Assembly: GCA_963668605.1 (NCBI GenBank)
Contig: OY764903.1
Coordinates: 6,572,001 to 6,636,000 of the forward strand
Direction: 5' to 3'
DNA from: G963668605 sp963668605
GTDB taxonomy: Bacteria > Acidobacteriota > Terriglobia > Bryobacterales > Bryobacteraceae
Length of the DNA: 64,000 nt
Position 1 is the stretch's first letter. Each line of letters begins with the position of its first letter. Made by a program: the position numbers and the translations under genes. Under the pieces are notes generated by a model. That model was given only the letters and a program-made list of their open reading frames with translations. It was not told where the DNA came from and made no database searches. Of the stretch, positions 1 through 8,483 are shown one piece after another.

Positions 1-97
1 TGTTCTATGCGAACTCCTGAAACTCCGGCGAGTTTTGTGTGCGGCACGCTTACGTACTTTACTGTGATCGCTACCTATATGCATTCGAGTAGTTCAA

Positions 98-1636
98 ATG
101 AACGGAGAAGTATGGAGGTACCAATTGTCTAACCAATCTTTAAACCAGCAGATTGCTCAACGGTTGCCGTTGCAGCCAACACAGTACAACATGCTCATCG
201 GTGGAAAATGGGTTGAGGCACAGAGCGGTGAACGCTTTCATCGCGAGAGCCCGGCTCACGACGTGCCGGTAGGAGATTATCCACTGGCCAGTGTGGCGGA
301 TGTGGATCTGGCGGTGGATGCGGCGCGTCGCGCATTCGATGAAGGTCCCTGGCCGCGGATGAGCGGCGCCGAGCGGGCGCGCGTCATTCTTCGGGTAGCA
401 GACCTTATCCGCCGGAATAAGGCCGATCTCGCATACATAGAGACCCTCGAGAGCGGCAAACCGATCCGGCAGGCTCGTGACGAAATGGAATGGGCCGCCG
501 GAATTTGGGATTACGCGGCTACGCTTGCGCGACACGTTTACGGTGACACGCATAACTCCCTGGGCGAGTCCACTCTGGGTATGGTGTTCCGTGATCCCAT
601 CGGAGTTGTGGGCATGATCACCCCCTGGAATTTTCCGCTGTTGATCATCAGCCAGAAGTTGCCTTTTGCTCTCGCGGTGGGCTGTACGGCGGTGGTTAAA
701 CCGAGCGAACTGACTCCCGGTACGACCCTGAAGTTGGGAGAACTTATCGAGGAAGCCGGCATTCCTCAAGGGGTGGTCAATATCATATCGGGATACGGAG
801 ATCCCGCCGGAGCACGGCTTGCGGAACACCCTGCTGTAGATATGATTTCGTTCACCGGTTCCACAGTCGTGGGCAAGCAGGTGATGTCGGCGGCAAGCAG
901 CAACCTGAAGAAAGTGGGGCTGGAACTCGGCGGTAAAAATCCACAAATCATATTCGCCGATGCTGATCTCGAAGCCGCCTTGAGCGCCGCGGTTTTCGGA
1001 ATCTTCTTCAATATGGGGGAATGCTGCAACAGTGGTAGCCGTCTGCTGGTCGAGCGCCGGATCGCCCCCGATTTCCTGGAAGCTCTTGTCCAACGGTCCA
1101 GCAAGGTGGTTGTCGGCGATCCGCTTGAGGAAAGCACCCAGGTGGGGGCGATCATCAATGAAAAGCAGCTTTGCAAGATCGAAAGCTATGTTGACGCGGG
1201 GAAGCAGGATGGGGCGAACCTGAGGCTGGGCGGTGACAGGCTGAAAACCGGGCACGGCCGATTCTTTCAGGCTACCGTGTTTGGTGATGTGAAGCCGGAG
1301 ATGAGCATCGCCTGCGAGGAGATCTTCGGCCCGGTCCTTTCCGTGATACCGTTCGATACGCCGGAAGAAGCAGCACGGATCGCCAACAGCACCCAGTATG
1401 GCCTCTCCGCAGCCGTGTGGAGCCGGGATGTGGACCGGGCGTTTCAACTGAGCCGCAAAGTGCGGGCGGGTACGATCTGGATCAATACGTTTATGGAAGG
1501 CCACCCGGAGCTTTGCTTCGGCGGATACAGGCAGAGCGGCCTGGGCCGCGAACTTGGCCGTTTTGCGATTGATGAGTTCACTGAGTTGAAAACCGTTTTA
1601 ATGCACCTCGGCCCCGCTGCCTCATCGAACTGGTAG
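98..1636 (+). CDS. NAD(P)-dependent aldehyde dehydrogenase
   Basis: Member of the aldehyde dehydrogenase superfamily, which oxidises aldehydes to acids with NAD(P); cytosolic. Visible landmarks are PWNFPL (cofactor-domain entry), FTGSTVVGK (nucleotide-binding turn), LELGGKNP with general base Glu near residue 276, GECCNSGSR with the catalytic Cys near 309-310, EEIFGPVL, and a C-terminal FGGYRQSGLGRELG. Length (512 aa) is normal for the family. The first ~30 residues are not conserved-looking; a TTG at 125 has a GGAGG (114-118) six bases upstream and may be the true start. It resembles betaine/aminoaldehyde dehydrogenases, but the substrate cannot be read from sequence. A transporter follows after 30 bp, so the two may be co-transcribed. 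Confidence 0.9.
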   Translation: MNGEVWRYQLSNQSLNQQIAQRLPLQPTQYNMLIGGKWVEAQSGERFHRESPAHDVPVGDYPLASVADVDLAVDAARRAFDEGPWPRMSGAERARVILRVADLIRRNKADLAYIETLESGKPIRQARDEMEWAAGIWDYAATLARHVYGDTHNSLGESTLGMVFRDPIGVVGMITPWNFPLLIISQKLPFALAVGCTAVVKPSELTPGTTLKLGELIEEAGIPQGVVNIISGYGDPAGARLAEHPAVDMISFTGSTVVGKQVMSAASSNLKKVGLELGGKNPQIIFADADLEAALSAAVFGIFFNMGECCNSGSRLLVERRIAPDFLEALVQRSSKVVVGDPLEESTQVGAIINEKQLCKIESYVDAGKQDGANLRLGGDRLKTGHGRFFQATVFGDVKPEMSIACEEIFGPVLSVIPFDTPEEAARIANSTQYGLSAAVWSRDVDRAFQLSRKVRAGTIWINTFMEGHPELCFGGYRQSGLGRELGRFAIDEFTELKTVLMHLGPAASSNW

Positions 1637-1666
1637 AGCGGACCTGAGAAAGAGAGGAACTACTTC

Positions 1667-2563
1667 ATGTCAGGCATTCTGTTTGCGGTCATCACCGTTC
1701 TGGCTTGGGGAACATGGCTCGCCCCATCACAGACCGTTCCCATGAAAGGCCAGCAGACGCGGACTTTTTACGTAACGCTGGCCGTCCTGGTCCTTGCCGT
1801 CTTGGTGGCGACGGCCAAGGGACTTGAGGCGCTTCGGCCTGAAGTCTTCTGGCCGCCGTTTGCCGGTGGCCTCATCTGGTCGTTGAGCGGCCTGTGCGCG
1901 TTCATCGGGACCAGCCGGTTGGGCATGGCGAAGGCTTTTGGCATCTGGGCTCCGCTCAACATCATCGTATCCATTCTGTGGGGCGTCATCCTGTTCGGTG
2001 AATTCCTCAAAACAGGTGTTCTCAATCTCGTTCTTGCCGGCGTTTCCATTCTGGTCATTATCGGCGGTATCGTTCTGATCATCTTTGCCGGCGGTGGTTC
2101 CGAAAACAAGGAACAGCAGGGTAGAAAGTCGCTGATCACAGGCCTGTTGGGAACGCTCGGCGCAGGGGTGGGGTTTGCTAGTTACTTTGTCCCGATTCGC
2201 CTTTCGGAGGTTTCGATGTGGGTTGCCATGCTGCCGATGGCGGTTGGGATGTTCGCTGGCAGTTGCGTGCTGGTCTTGCTGTCGAAGTCCTCGCTCAAGC
2301 TTGAAGCGGCTTCGCATTATGGGAGGGTTCTCGCTACTGGGCTGCTCTGGGGAATTGGAAACTACGGCGCTCTCCGGATGATGGAACTGATTGGGACCGG
2401 AAAGGGCTTCACCATCGCGCAACTCTGCGTAGTGGTTAATGCGCTGCTTGGCATCTTTTGGCTGAAGAACCCAAAGCCCCGGACCAGGGCGGCAACGTTG
2501 ACGTTAATCGGGGTTGTGCTCGCAATGGCTGGTGGCGCGGTGTTAGGAAACCTCAAATCATGA
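1667..2563 (+). CDS. GRP/DMT-family sugar-type transporter, 10 TM
   Basis: 298-aa inner-membrane protein made almost entirely of hydrophobic helices (about ten), with the N-terminal GTWLAPSQ and TRTFYV motifs typical of the glucose/ribose porter branch of the drug/metabolite transporter superfamily. The two halves look like the usual 5+5 TM repeat, separated by a charged loop around residues 143-155 (GGGSENKEQQGRK). Family members import sugars or related solutes; the substrate here is unknown. It lies 30 bp downstream of the aldehyde dehydrogenase and its TGA overlaps the next ATG, suggesting one transcription unit. A purine-rich stretch (AGAGAGGAA) precedes the start. Confidence 0.8.
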   Translation: MSGILFAVITVLAWGTWLAPSQTVPMKGQQTRTFYVTLAVLVLAVLVATAKGLEALRPEVFWPPFAGGLIWSLSGLCAFIGTSRLGMAKAFGIWAPLNIIVSILWGVILFGEFLKTGVLNLVLAGVSILVIIGGIVLIIFAGGGSENKEQQGRKSLITGLLGTLGAGVGFASYFVPIRLSEVSMWVAMLPMAVGMFAGSCVLVLLSKSSLKLEAASHYGRVLATGLLWGIGNYGALRMMELIGTGKGFTIAQLCVVVNALLGIFWLKNPKPRTRAATLTLIGVVLAMAGGAVLGNLKS

Positions 2564-3324
2564 GTGGAAGATTCGTGCCCTGGATTGCCCGTGCTCTGGC
2601 TTTATCGATCACCGCGGCGTTGTACGCCGCACCCGGAGGAGTCCAGTGGGTCAGACACAAAGCCGGCGCCCACATTCCAAATGACGCTATTGTAGCCGCG
2701 AGAGAAGTGGACCATAAGCTCTATGTGTGCCGGGCGCAATTGCGGGATGGCGTGCACCCGGGCGCAACCACCGGCGACCTGTGCCTGGTGCCTCAAAAAG
2801 GCAAAGTGGAGAAGGCCAATGAGTACGAAGTGGCTGTTGGCCGGGATTACTCCTGGCGTAGAGATTATTTGGAAGACGCCGTAATCGCGGGACGCCAGGG
2901 GCGGGCATCGGACCTTTATGTATGTAAAGCCCGGGTGGTCTCATCAGCAGGGGAAAACACGATTGCTGTTGGTAAGACTTATCGGAGTGGTCCCCATGCG
3001 GGCCACTGCTACGTCAGTTTCGAAGGCAGCGAATTCGATGTGACCAGTGGGTTTGAAGTGCTGTGTTCTTCTATCGCCCCCACCACATTGGGACTCTGTG
3101 GGATCGCGAATCCGGAGTGGATGGAGGCCAGCGACTACTCCCACTACCGCATCAACAAGCGGCCTTCGGGGACTGAGGCCGACTCGGCCTACCTGCAGAG
3201 CGTCGTTCCGACAGGACACCCGGAAAGCATCAACGCGCCCTACCGGGGTCTGGTGACGCGCGATGGCGCGATGGCTGGAAATACGTATGTTTCGAGAACC
3301 GGTCCTGGCTGCACTTCAACTTGA
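2560..3324 (+). CDS. secreted DM9 (DUF3421) repeat protein fused to sulfatase tail
   Basis: The start is the ATG at 2560, which overlaps the transporter stop as ATGA. Residues 1-28 form a signal peptide (basic end, hydrophobic core, Ala-rich cleavage region). The next ~140 residues hold two copies of the DM9/DUF3421 pattern: small hydrophobic, NDAIVA, then LYVCRA or LYVCKA, a Gly-Lys turn and a closing YEV or FEV. DM9 proteins are lectin-like. At the point where a DM9 protein should end (FEVLCSS, about 3072) the frame continues into text typical of a sulfatase C-terminus (IAPTTLGLCGI, DYSHYRI, YLQSVVPTGHPES) and stops 50 codons later after a frameshift. The hybrid is therefore probably a deletion product; whether it is expressed is unknown. 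Confidence 0.6.
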   Translation: MSGRFVPWIARALALSITAALYAAPGGVQWVRHKAGAHIPNDAIVAAREVDHKLYVCRAQLRDGVHPGATTGDLCLVPQKGKVEKANEYEVAVGRDYSWRRDYLEDAVIAGRQGRASDLYVCKARVVSSAGENTIAVGKTYRSGPHAGHCYVSFEGSEFDVTSGFEVLCSSIAPTTLGLCGIANPEWMEASDYSHYRINKRPSGTEADSAYLQSVVPTGHPESINAPYRGLVTRDGAMAGNTYVSRTGPGCTST

Positions 3325-3454
3325 ACGAGGATCCGTTCGAGCAGGCCAATCTCGCCAGAACAACAAATATCGTGTGGAACGCAAGAAGCTGATCGCGCGG
3401 CTCAAGCAGTGGGGAGCCGATACCTGCGACAAATTCGCGGTTCCGGAGGACTAA
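3073..3454 (+). pseudogene. decayed arylsulfatase C-terminus
   Basis: Continuous sulfatase-like protein text is recovered only by changing frame twice. IAPTTLGLCGI to YRGLVTRDG lies in one frame. WKYVCFENRSWLHFNLNEDP and FEQANLA follow after an 8-bp tandem duplication at 3260-3275. NNKYRVERKKLIARLKQWG to the stop at 3454 follows a one-base loss near 3357. This is the substrate-side C-terminal segment of a type I sulfatase; the catalytic N-terminal domain is missing. Its neighbour to the right is a TonB receptor and an intact sulfatase lies at 8484, so the remnant suggests that the local polysaccharide locus once held another sulfatase. Confidence 0.7.
3260..3275 (+). repeat. 8-bp tandem duplication causing frameshift
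   Basis: GCGATGGC occurs twice in direct tandem (3260-3267 and 3268-3275). Removing one copy restores the sulfatase reading VTRDG-WKYVCF, so the duplication is the frameshifting lesion. Confidence 0.85.
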
Positions 3455-3458
3455 TTCC

Positions 3459-6400
3459 ATGAAAAGCTCTATTCCCCGTCTCTCTCAAATCGCCATTCTC
3501 GCCATCGCGCTGGCGGTTACTCTCCGTGCTCAGACGCCGACGGCTTCAATCCTCGGCGCCGTTCAGGATGCGAGCGGCGCGCGCATCACGGACGCCGTGG
3601 TTAAAGTCCGCAATTCCGGTACCGGAGAGGTGCGCACCCTCGTCTCCGACGGTCAGGGCCAATTCACCGCGGCGCAGTTGCCGCCCGGACCCTACGAGAT
3701 CACGGTCGAAAAGCAGGGCTTCCGGGCGCTGCGCGAAACCGGTCTCGAACTGCAGGTCGAGCAAGTGGCGCGCGTCCAACTGGAAATGCAGGTGGGTACG
3801 ATTTCGGACTCGCTCGAGGTCCAAGCCAGCGCGCCGCTGCTCAACACGGAAGACGCCAGCAAGGGCGAGGTCGTCAGCGTCCAGGAACTGACGGAGATGC
3901 CGCTCAACGGGCGCAACTTCAGCGACCTGGCGTTTATGGTGCCTGGCGTCGCTCCCATCGCGGAATCCGGCGGGGGATACCTGTTCAACGTGAATGGCGC
4001 GCGCGCCGACACGAACAACAATGTCATCGACGGCTTCAATAATTCCAACTACGTCAAGGGGAAGACGCAGGTCGACGTCAATCTCGACGCCATGCAGGAA
4101 TTCAAGATGCAGACCGGCAATTACTCGGCCGAGTACGGCAGGATGGGCGGCGGCGTCATCAATATGGCGCTGAAGAGCGGAACGAACCGCTTCCACGGCA
4201 CGATGTTCGAGTTCCTCAGAAACGACAAGATGGATGCGCGGAATTTCTTCGATGCGGACAAACGCCAACTGAAGCGTAATCAATTCGGCGCCACACTCGA
4301 CGGGCCCGTGTCCATCCCGAAACTATACAACGGGAAGAATCGCACCTTCTTCCTGGTAAGTTGGGAAAGTTATCGACAGGTGACCGGTCAGAATCTCATT
4401 ATCCGCGTCCCGGAAGCACGGGAGTGCGCGGGCGACTTCTCGCAAACCCTCGTCAACGGTAAAATCGCGGTGTTGAAGGACCCGCTGGGCGGGAACTTTC
4501 CGGGCAATGTGATCCCGGCGAGCCGTCAAGACGCCATTGCACTGAAGCTTGTGCCGTACTATCCGGAAGCGAACCGCCCCGGGCAGGCCAACAACTCCTA
4601 TTCGAGCAATTCACGTCCGACCAGTTGGGATAGCTTCGTGTACAAGATCGACCAACGCATCGGGTCCGGGAGCCTGTCGGGACGAGTGCTGACGCGGCAC
4701 AATCCGGTCACCAAGCAAGCCATCAACCTGAACACCGTTGGCACGTTCTCCAACAACGGTGTGAATGACGGGAAAATGGTTGGCCTGAGCTACACACACC
4801 TCTTTGGCCCCAGTTTGATTACCGAACTTCGCGCCGGCTACAGCCGCAGCGTATCTTCACTGGTCCCTGCCGACGCGGGGCGCAATTACGCCGCCGAATT
4901 GGGAATTCCGGGGACAACCACCGATCCCAAACTTGGCGGCTTCCCGCTATTCAGCGTTACCGGCCTGGCAGCGCTGGGAGACTCCACGACTTCGCCTTCG
5001 GCAGACACGAACAACATATACCAGTGGGCCGGCACCACCACCTGGGTCAAGGGCCGCCACCTGCTGAAATTCGGTGGCGAGATCATACATAGCCAGTATT
5101 TCTCGCCCTTCTACAACAACAATCGCGGCACCTTCAACTTCCTTGGTAACTGGACAACCGTTCCGTTCGCGGACTTACTGCTCGGGCTGCCCGACAATAC
5201 ATGGCGGCAGACCGGTACAACCCCGAATTACCTGCTTACCTCGGCGTATGGAGTATTCGTCCAGGACGACTTCAAAGTCTCCTCGAAGGTCACGCTAAAC
5301 CTGGGAGTTCGCTACGACATTCTGAAACCGCCGTTGGAGAAGTACGGCCGCGCGTCGAGTTTCATACCGGAACTCGGCCAGGTGATCATCGCCGACAACA
5401 AAATGGTGCCCAATCTCGACAGTCTTCTGAGCCAGGTGGGACTGACCGGACGAATTGGATTGGCGAAGGACAACGGCCTGCCGCGGACGCTGGTCAACAC
5501 CCAATACGGAAATGTCGGCCCGCGTTTCGGAATGGCTTGGCGGCCATTCGGCAGTAGCCGCATGGTGGTGCGCGGCGGATACGGCATGTACTGGACCAGT
5601 ATGGCCACGCAAAGCGGGCTGCGTCAGGACATCTCCGACGTCTTTCCGTTCGCACTCTCCCAGTCGTTCAGCCGGGTAGCGAGCAATCCGGACGCTTTGA
5701 CGTTCGCCAATCCCTTCCCGGATGGCAGGGGCAATTTCTCGGGCACCACCAATGCGACGGGAATCGATGTAAACGCACCGAGCCAGTACATGCAGTCGTG
5801 GAACCTGACAGCGGAACGCGAAATCGGCTTCGGCGCGGCGGTGGAGGTGGCTTACGCCGGATCGAAGGGAACGCACTTGGCCCGCAAGTACGACCTTAAC
5901 CAGCCTTACTATAGCCCCGCCATGCGGCTGCCTAGTGGAGCGTTCCCGCGCCCTTACGCGGGATTCAACAGCATCAACTACTACTGGTTCGGCGGCAACT
6001 CCAGCTATAACTCCGGAATGATCACGCTGCGGAAGCGGTTCGCCAAGGGACTCTTCTATCGCATCAACTACACCTACAGCAAATCGATCGATAGCGGGTC
6101 GCAAGCCTGGGGCTCGGGCTTGGGCGGCATCACGGGAGTGCAGAACTCGCGCGATATCGGCGCCGAGCGAGGCCGGTCGGATTGGGACCGCGGTCATATC
6201 TTCACTGTCAGCGGCTCCTGGGAAATCCCTTTGCGGCAGAAGTTTCTGCGCGGATGGCAGCTTGCCGGCTCCGGGCGGGCCTACACGGGACGCCCCTTCA
6301 CCTTGCAGGTCAGTAACGTGAATCTGAACTTAGGCGGCGCCAACCGCCCGGACCGCATCGCTAAAGGAACGCTAGCCAACCCGACGTCCGACGCCTGGTA

Positions 6401-6686
6401 CGACGTCTCGGCGTTTCCGCAGGTCCCGGCCGGCTCGTACCGCTATGGCACTTCCGGACGAAATGTCCTGGATGGTCCGGGCACGATCAGCATCAACACT
6501 TCCCTCTATAAGAACTTTTCTCTGTCGGAAGCAGGTAAAATGCAGGTGCGGTGGGAAGTCTTCAACGTAATGAATCATGCTAGTCTTCAGCTGCCCAATG
6601 TGAACGTCAACCAAGCCAACGCGGCCACGATCACCGCGGCGGGAGACGGGCGCACGATGCAGGTCGCGCTGCGTTGGACATTCTAA
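3459..6686 (+). CDS. Oar-type TonB-dependent outer-membrane receptor
   Basis: 1075-aa outer-membrane protein. Residues 1-24 are a signal peptide ending LRAQ. About 25-110 is a carboxypeptidase-regulatory-like beta-sandwich (ILGAVQDASGARI, LPPGPYEITVEKQGF). About 120-240 is a plug domain (NGRNFSDLAFMVPGV, INMALKSGTNRFHGTMFEF), and the rest is a beta-barrel ending in an aromatic residue (ALRWTF), as expected for an outer-membrane barrel. Such Oar-like receptors are abundant in Acidobacteriota and import or sense large substrates with TonB energy. The GH99-like gene starts on its stop codon, so it likely serves the same substrate as the following hydrolases. Confidence 0.88.
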   Translation: MKSSIPRLSQIAILAIALAVTLRAQTPTASILGAVQDASGARITDAVVKVRNSGTGEVRTLVSDGQGQFTAAQLPPGPYEITVEKQGFRALRETGLELQVEQVARVQLEMQVGTISDSLEVQASAPLLNTEDASKGEVVSVQELTEMPLNGRNFSDLAFMVPGVAPIAESGGGYLFNVNGARADTNNNVIDGFNNSNYVKGKTQVDVNLDAMQEFKMQTGNYSAEYGRMGGGVINMALKSGTNRFHGTMFEFLRNDKMDARNFFDADKRQLKRNQFGATLDGPVSIPKLYNGKNRTFFLVSWESYRQVTGQNLIIRVPEARECAGDFSQTLVNGKIAVLKDPLGGNFPGNVIPASRQDAIALKLVPYYPEANRPGQANNSYSSNSRPTSWDSFVYKIDQRIGSGSLSGRVLTRHNPVTKQAINLNTVGTFSNNGVNDGKMVGLSYTHLFGPSLITELRAGYSRSVSSLVPADAGRNYAAELGIPGTTTDPKLGGFPLFSVTGLAALGDSTTSPSADTNNIYQWAGTTTWVKGRHLLKFGGEIIHSQYFSPFYNNNRGTFNFLGNWTTVPFADLLLGLPDNTWRQTGTTPNYLLTSAYGVFVQDDFKVSSKVTLNLGVRYDILKPPLEKYGRASSFIPELGQVIIADNKMVPNLDSLLSQVGLTGRIGLAKDNGLPRTLVNTQYGNVGPRFGMAWRPFGSSRMVVRGGYGMYWTSMATQSGLRQDISDVFPFALSQSFSRVASNPDALTFANPFPDGRGNFSGTTNATGIDVNAPSQYMQSWNLTAEREIGFGAAVEVAYAGSKGTHLARKYDLNQPYYSPAMRLPSGAFPRPYAGFNSINYYWFGGNSSYNSGMITLRKRFAKGLFYRINYTYSKSIDSGSQAWGSGLGGITGVQNSRDIGAERGRSDWDRGHIFTVSGSWEIPLRQKFLRGWQLAGSGRAYTGRPFTLQVSNVNLNLGGANRPDRIAKGTLANPTSDAWYDVSAFPQVPAGSYRYGTSGRNVLDGPGTISINTSLYKNFSLSEAGKMQVRWEVFNVMNHASLQLPNVNVNQANAATITAAGDGRTMQVALRWTF

Positions 6687-7708
6687 TGAACCGGAGCATG
6701 AGACGGATTCGCTGCTGGGCGGCCGCGCTGGCGCTGGCCGGATTCACTTCCCAGATGCACGCGGGACCGGACAACACGGCGCCGAAGGAAGTGCTGGTCT
6801 TCTACTACGGCTGGTACGACAACCCGCAAACGAAGTGGGGACCGGTGGATCCGGCGTCCGGCCATGTTGGCAATACAGCCCATAGTCCTCGCCTCGGGAC
6901 CTATAGCAGCCACGATCCGAAGATCATGGAGCAGCATTTTGCCTGGGCCAAAAAGGCCGGTATCACCGGCTTTATCTGGAGCTATGCGTGGTGGAAGACC
7001 GAAGACAACGCATCGCTGCCCCGCATGCTGGACCTGGCACAGAAATCCGGCATGCATATGACGGTCTACTACGAAGGGATTCCGCACAACCAGGCCGGCG
7101 AGGCCGCGAAGGACATCGCCGGCTTGCTCGAACGATATGCGAAACACCCGGCTTGGCTGAAGGTGCGGGGCAAACCCGTTCTGTTCGTCTACGGCCGGGC
7201 TGTCAATCAGATTAAGTTGGACGGATGGAAAGAGGTAATCGCCGCGGTCAACGCGAAGTATCCCGGCGGGGCATTCTTCGTGGGGGATGGGATCAGTGAG
7301 CGGAACGCCAAGGTATTCGATGCCGTGCACACCTACAACATCACGGCGCGCACGGCCGGCATGACGGTGGATACCATTCGCCACTGGGCGAAAAAGATGT
7401 ATGCGCGCGCGGTGACCATTTCCGGCGACCGCGTCTCGTGCCTCACGATCATTCCGGGCTATGACGATACCCGCGCTACTCCGGCCCGGCCCGCGCCCCG
7501 GCCAACCACGGACCGCCACGACGGCGCGACCTATCGAGTGCTTTGGGAAGAGGCGATCGCGGCGCGCCCGAATTGGGTGCTGATCACCAGTTGGAACGAG
7601 TGGTTTGAGGGCAGCGAGATTGAGCCCTCGACCGAGTGCGGCGACACGGCGCTCAAGACCACCGGGGAGTTCTCGCGGAAGTTTCTCGGGGATTCACACA
7701 AGAACTGA
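6686..7708 (+). CDS. exported GH99-like glycoside hydrolase
   Basis: The ATG at 6686 overlaps the receptor stop (TAATG), giving a 340-aa protein with a signal peptide (about 1-26, ending MHAG). The mature part shows the GH99/GH71-like pattern: VLVFYYGWYDNP near the N-terminus, KKAGITGFIWSYAWWK, MTVYYEG, and a C-terminal TSWNEWFEGSEIEPS. In GH99 the acidic residues of such motifs act in endo-alpha-1,2-mannosidase/mannanase chemistry. Assignment to GH99 proper rather than the broader GH99-like group is inferred. It is translationally coupled to the TonB receptor and ten bases from the next hydrolase, fitting degradation of an alpha-mannan-like glycan. Confidence 0.75.
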   Translation: MNRSMRRIRCWAAALALAGFTSQMHAGPDNTAPKEVLVFYYGWYDNPQTKWGPVDPASGHVGNTAHSPRLGTYSSHDPKIMEQHFAWAKKAGITGFIWSYAWWKTEDNASLPRMLDLAQKSGMHMTVYYEGIPHNQAGEAAKDIAGLLERYAKHPAWLKVRGKPVLFVYGRAVNQIKLDGWKEVIAAVNAKYPGGAFFVGDGISERNAKVFDAVHTYNITARTAGMTVDTIRHWAKKMYARAVTISGDRVSCLTIIPGYDDTRATPARPAPRPTTDRHDGATYRVLWEEAIAARPNWVLITSWNEWFEGSEIEPSTECGDTALKTTGEFSRKFLGDSHKN

Positions 7709-7718
7709 ATAGCCTGCC

Positions 7719-8480
7719 ATGAAATACGCACTGAGGCTCGCTTCTCTAATTACCTTTGGTTCCGCGCTCACGCTGTGCGCCCCGCCGCGGGGTTTTTCCG
7801 TAGCGGGCGAGAAATGGACCTATGAGGGCGATGGTCTGTCGCTTACCGGCATACTGCTTATCCCCGTAGGCCGCGGGCCGTTTCCGGCGATTATCATCAG
7901 CCACGGCGCAGGAGGAAACGCGGAAGTCTTCGCCCTGCCGAAAGCCCGCGAGATGGTGAAGTGGGGATTCATCTGTATTGGCACCAACTACACCTTTGCC
8001 GGCCCGCGCGCCCCGAGGTCCGCTGGCACGCCGTCTGCCCCTCCTGCGCCCATCTGGAGCGAAAACGTCAAGCGGGCGGCGAAATGCATCCTCCTTTTGG
8101 AGAGCCTGCCCAGCCTGGACCGCAAACGAATCAGCGCGCATGGGAATAGCGCGGGTGCGGTGCTGACCGTCGCCCTGGCTGGAGAGATGCCTGAAAAAAT
8201 TGCTGCTGCTGCCATAACGGCAGGCGGTATCGGCGGGCGCTATACATCGTCCGGCGTTGCCGGGAAAATTCGCCGTCCCTTTCTGATGATTCACGGCGGA
8301 GCCGATCGTACAGTGAGTCCCAAGAGTTCCCTGTCCCTGAAGGAGGTTCTGGACTGTAACAACGTCGCGAACAAGCGCGTGGTGTTCGATGGCATCGGAC
8401 ATAACGTGAATGGGGAGAAACGTGACGAGGTCTATGCTCTGATGCGCGAGTGGTTCAAGCAGCACGGCGTTTTGGAGTAA
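7719..8480 (+). CDS. exported alpha/beta hydrolase (dienelactone-hydrolase-like)
   Basis: 253 aa with an N-terminal signal peptide (about 1-20; LTLCAPP could also be a lipobox-like site). The alpha/beta-hydrolase fold is indicated by the oxyanion motif ISHGAGGN, nucleophile elbow HGNSAG (Ser144), MIHGGADRTV (Asp196) and GIGHNV (His228), a complete catalytic triad. Members cleave esters or lactones; here it may remove acyl groups from a polysaccharide, judged only from its place between a GH99-like enzyme and a sulfatase. Gaps to its neighbours are 10 and 3 bp, so it is part of the same operon. Confidence 0.8.
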   Translation: MKYALRLASLITFGSALTLCAPPRGFSVAGEKWTYEGDGLSLTGILLIPVGRGPFPAIIISHGAGGNAEVFALPKAREMVKWGFICIGTNYTFAGPRAPRSAGTPSAPPAPIWSENVKRAAKCILLLESLPSLDRKRISAHGNSAGAVLTVALAGEMPEKIAAAAITAGGIGGRYTSSGVAGKIRRPFLMIHGGADRTVSPKSSLSLKEVLDCNNVANKRVVFDGIGHNVNGEKRDEVYALMREWFKQHGVLE

Positions 8481-8483
8481 TGA

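Noticed and set aside
140..1504. 454-codon minus ORF
   Set aside because: Antisense to the aldehyde dehydrogenase, whose motifs are unmistakable on the + strand.
3263..3454. Stand-alone 63-aa gene
   Set aside because: It is the frameshifted end of the sulfatase remnant, not an independent gene.
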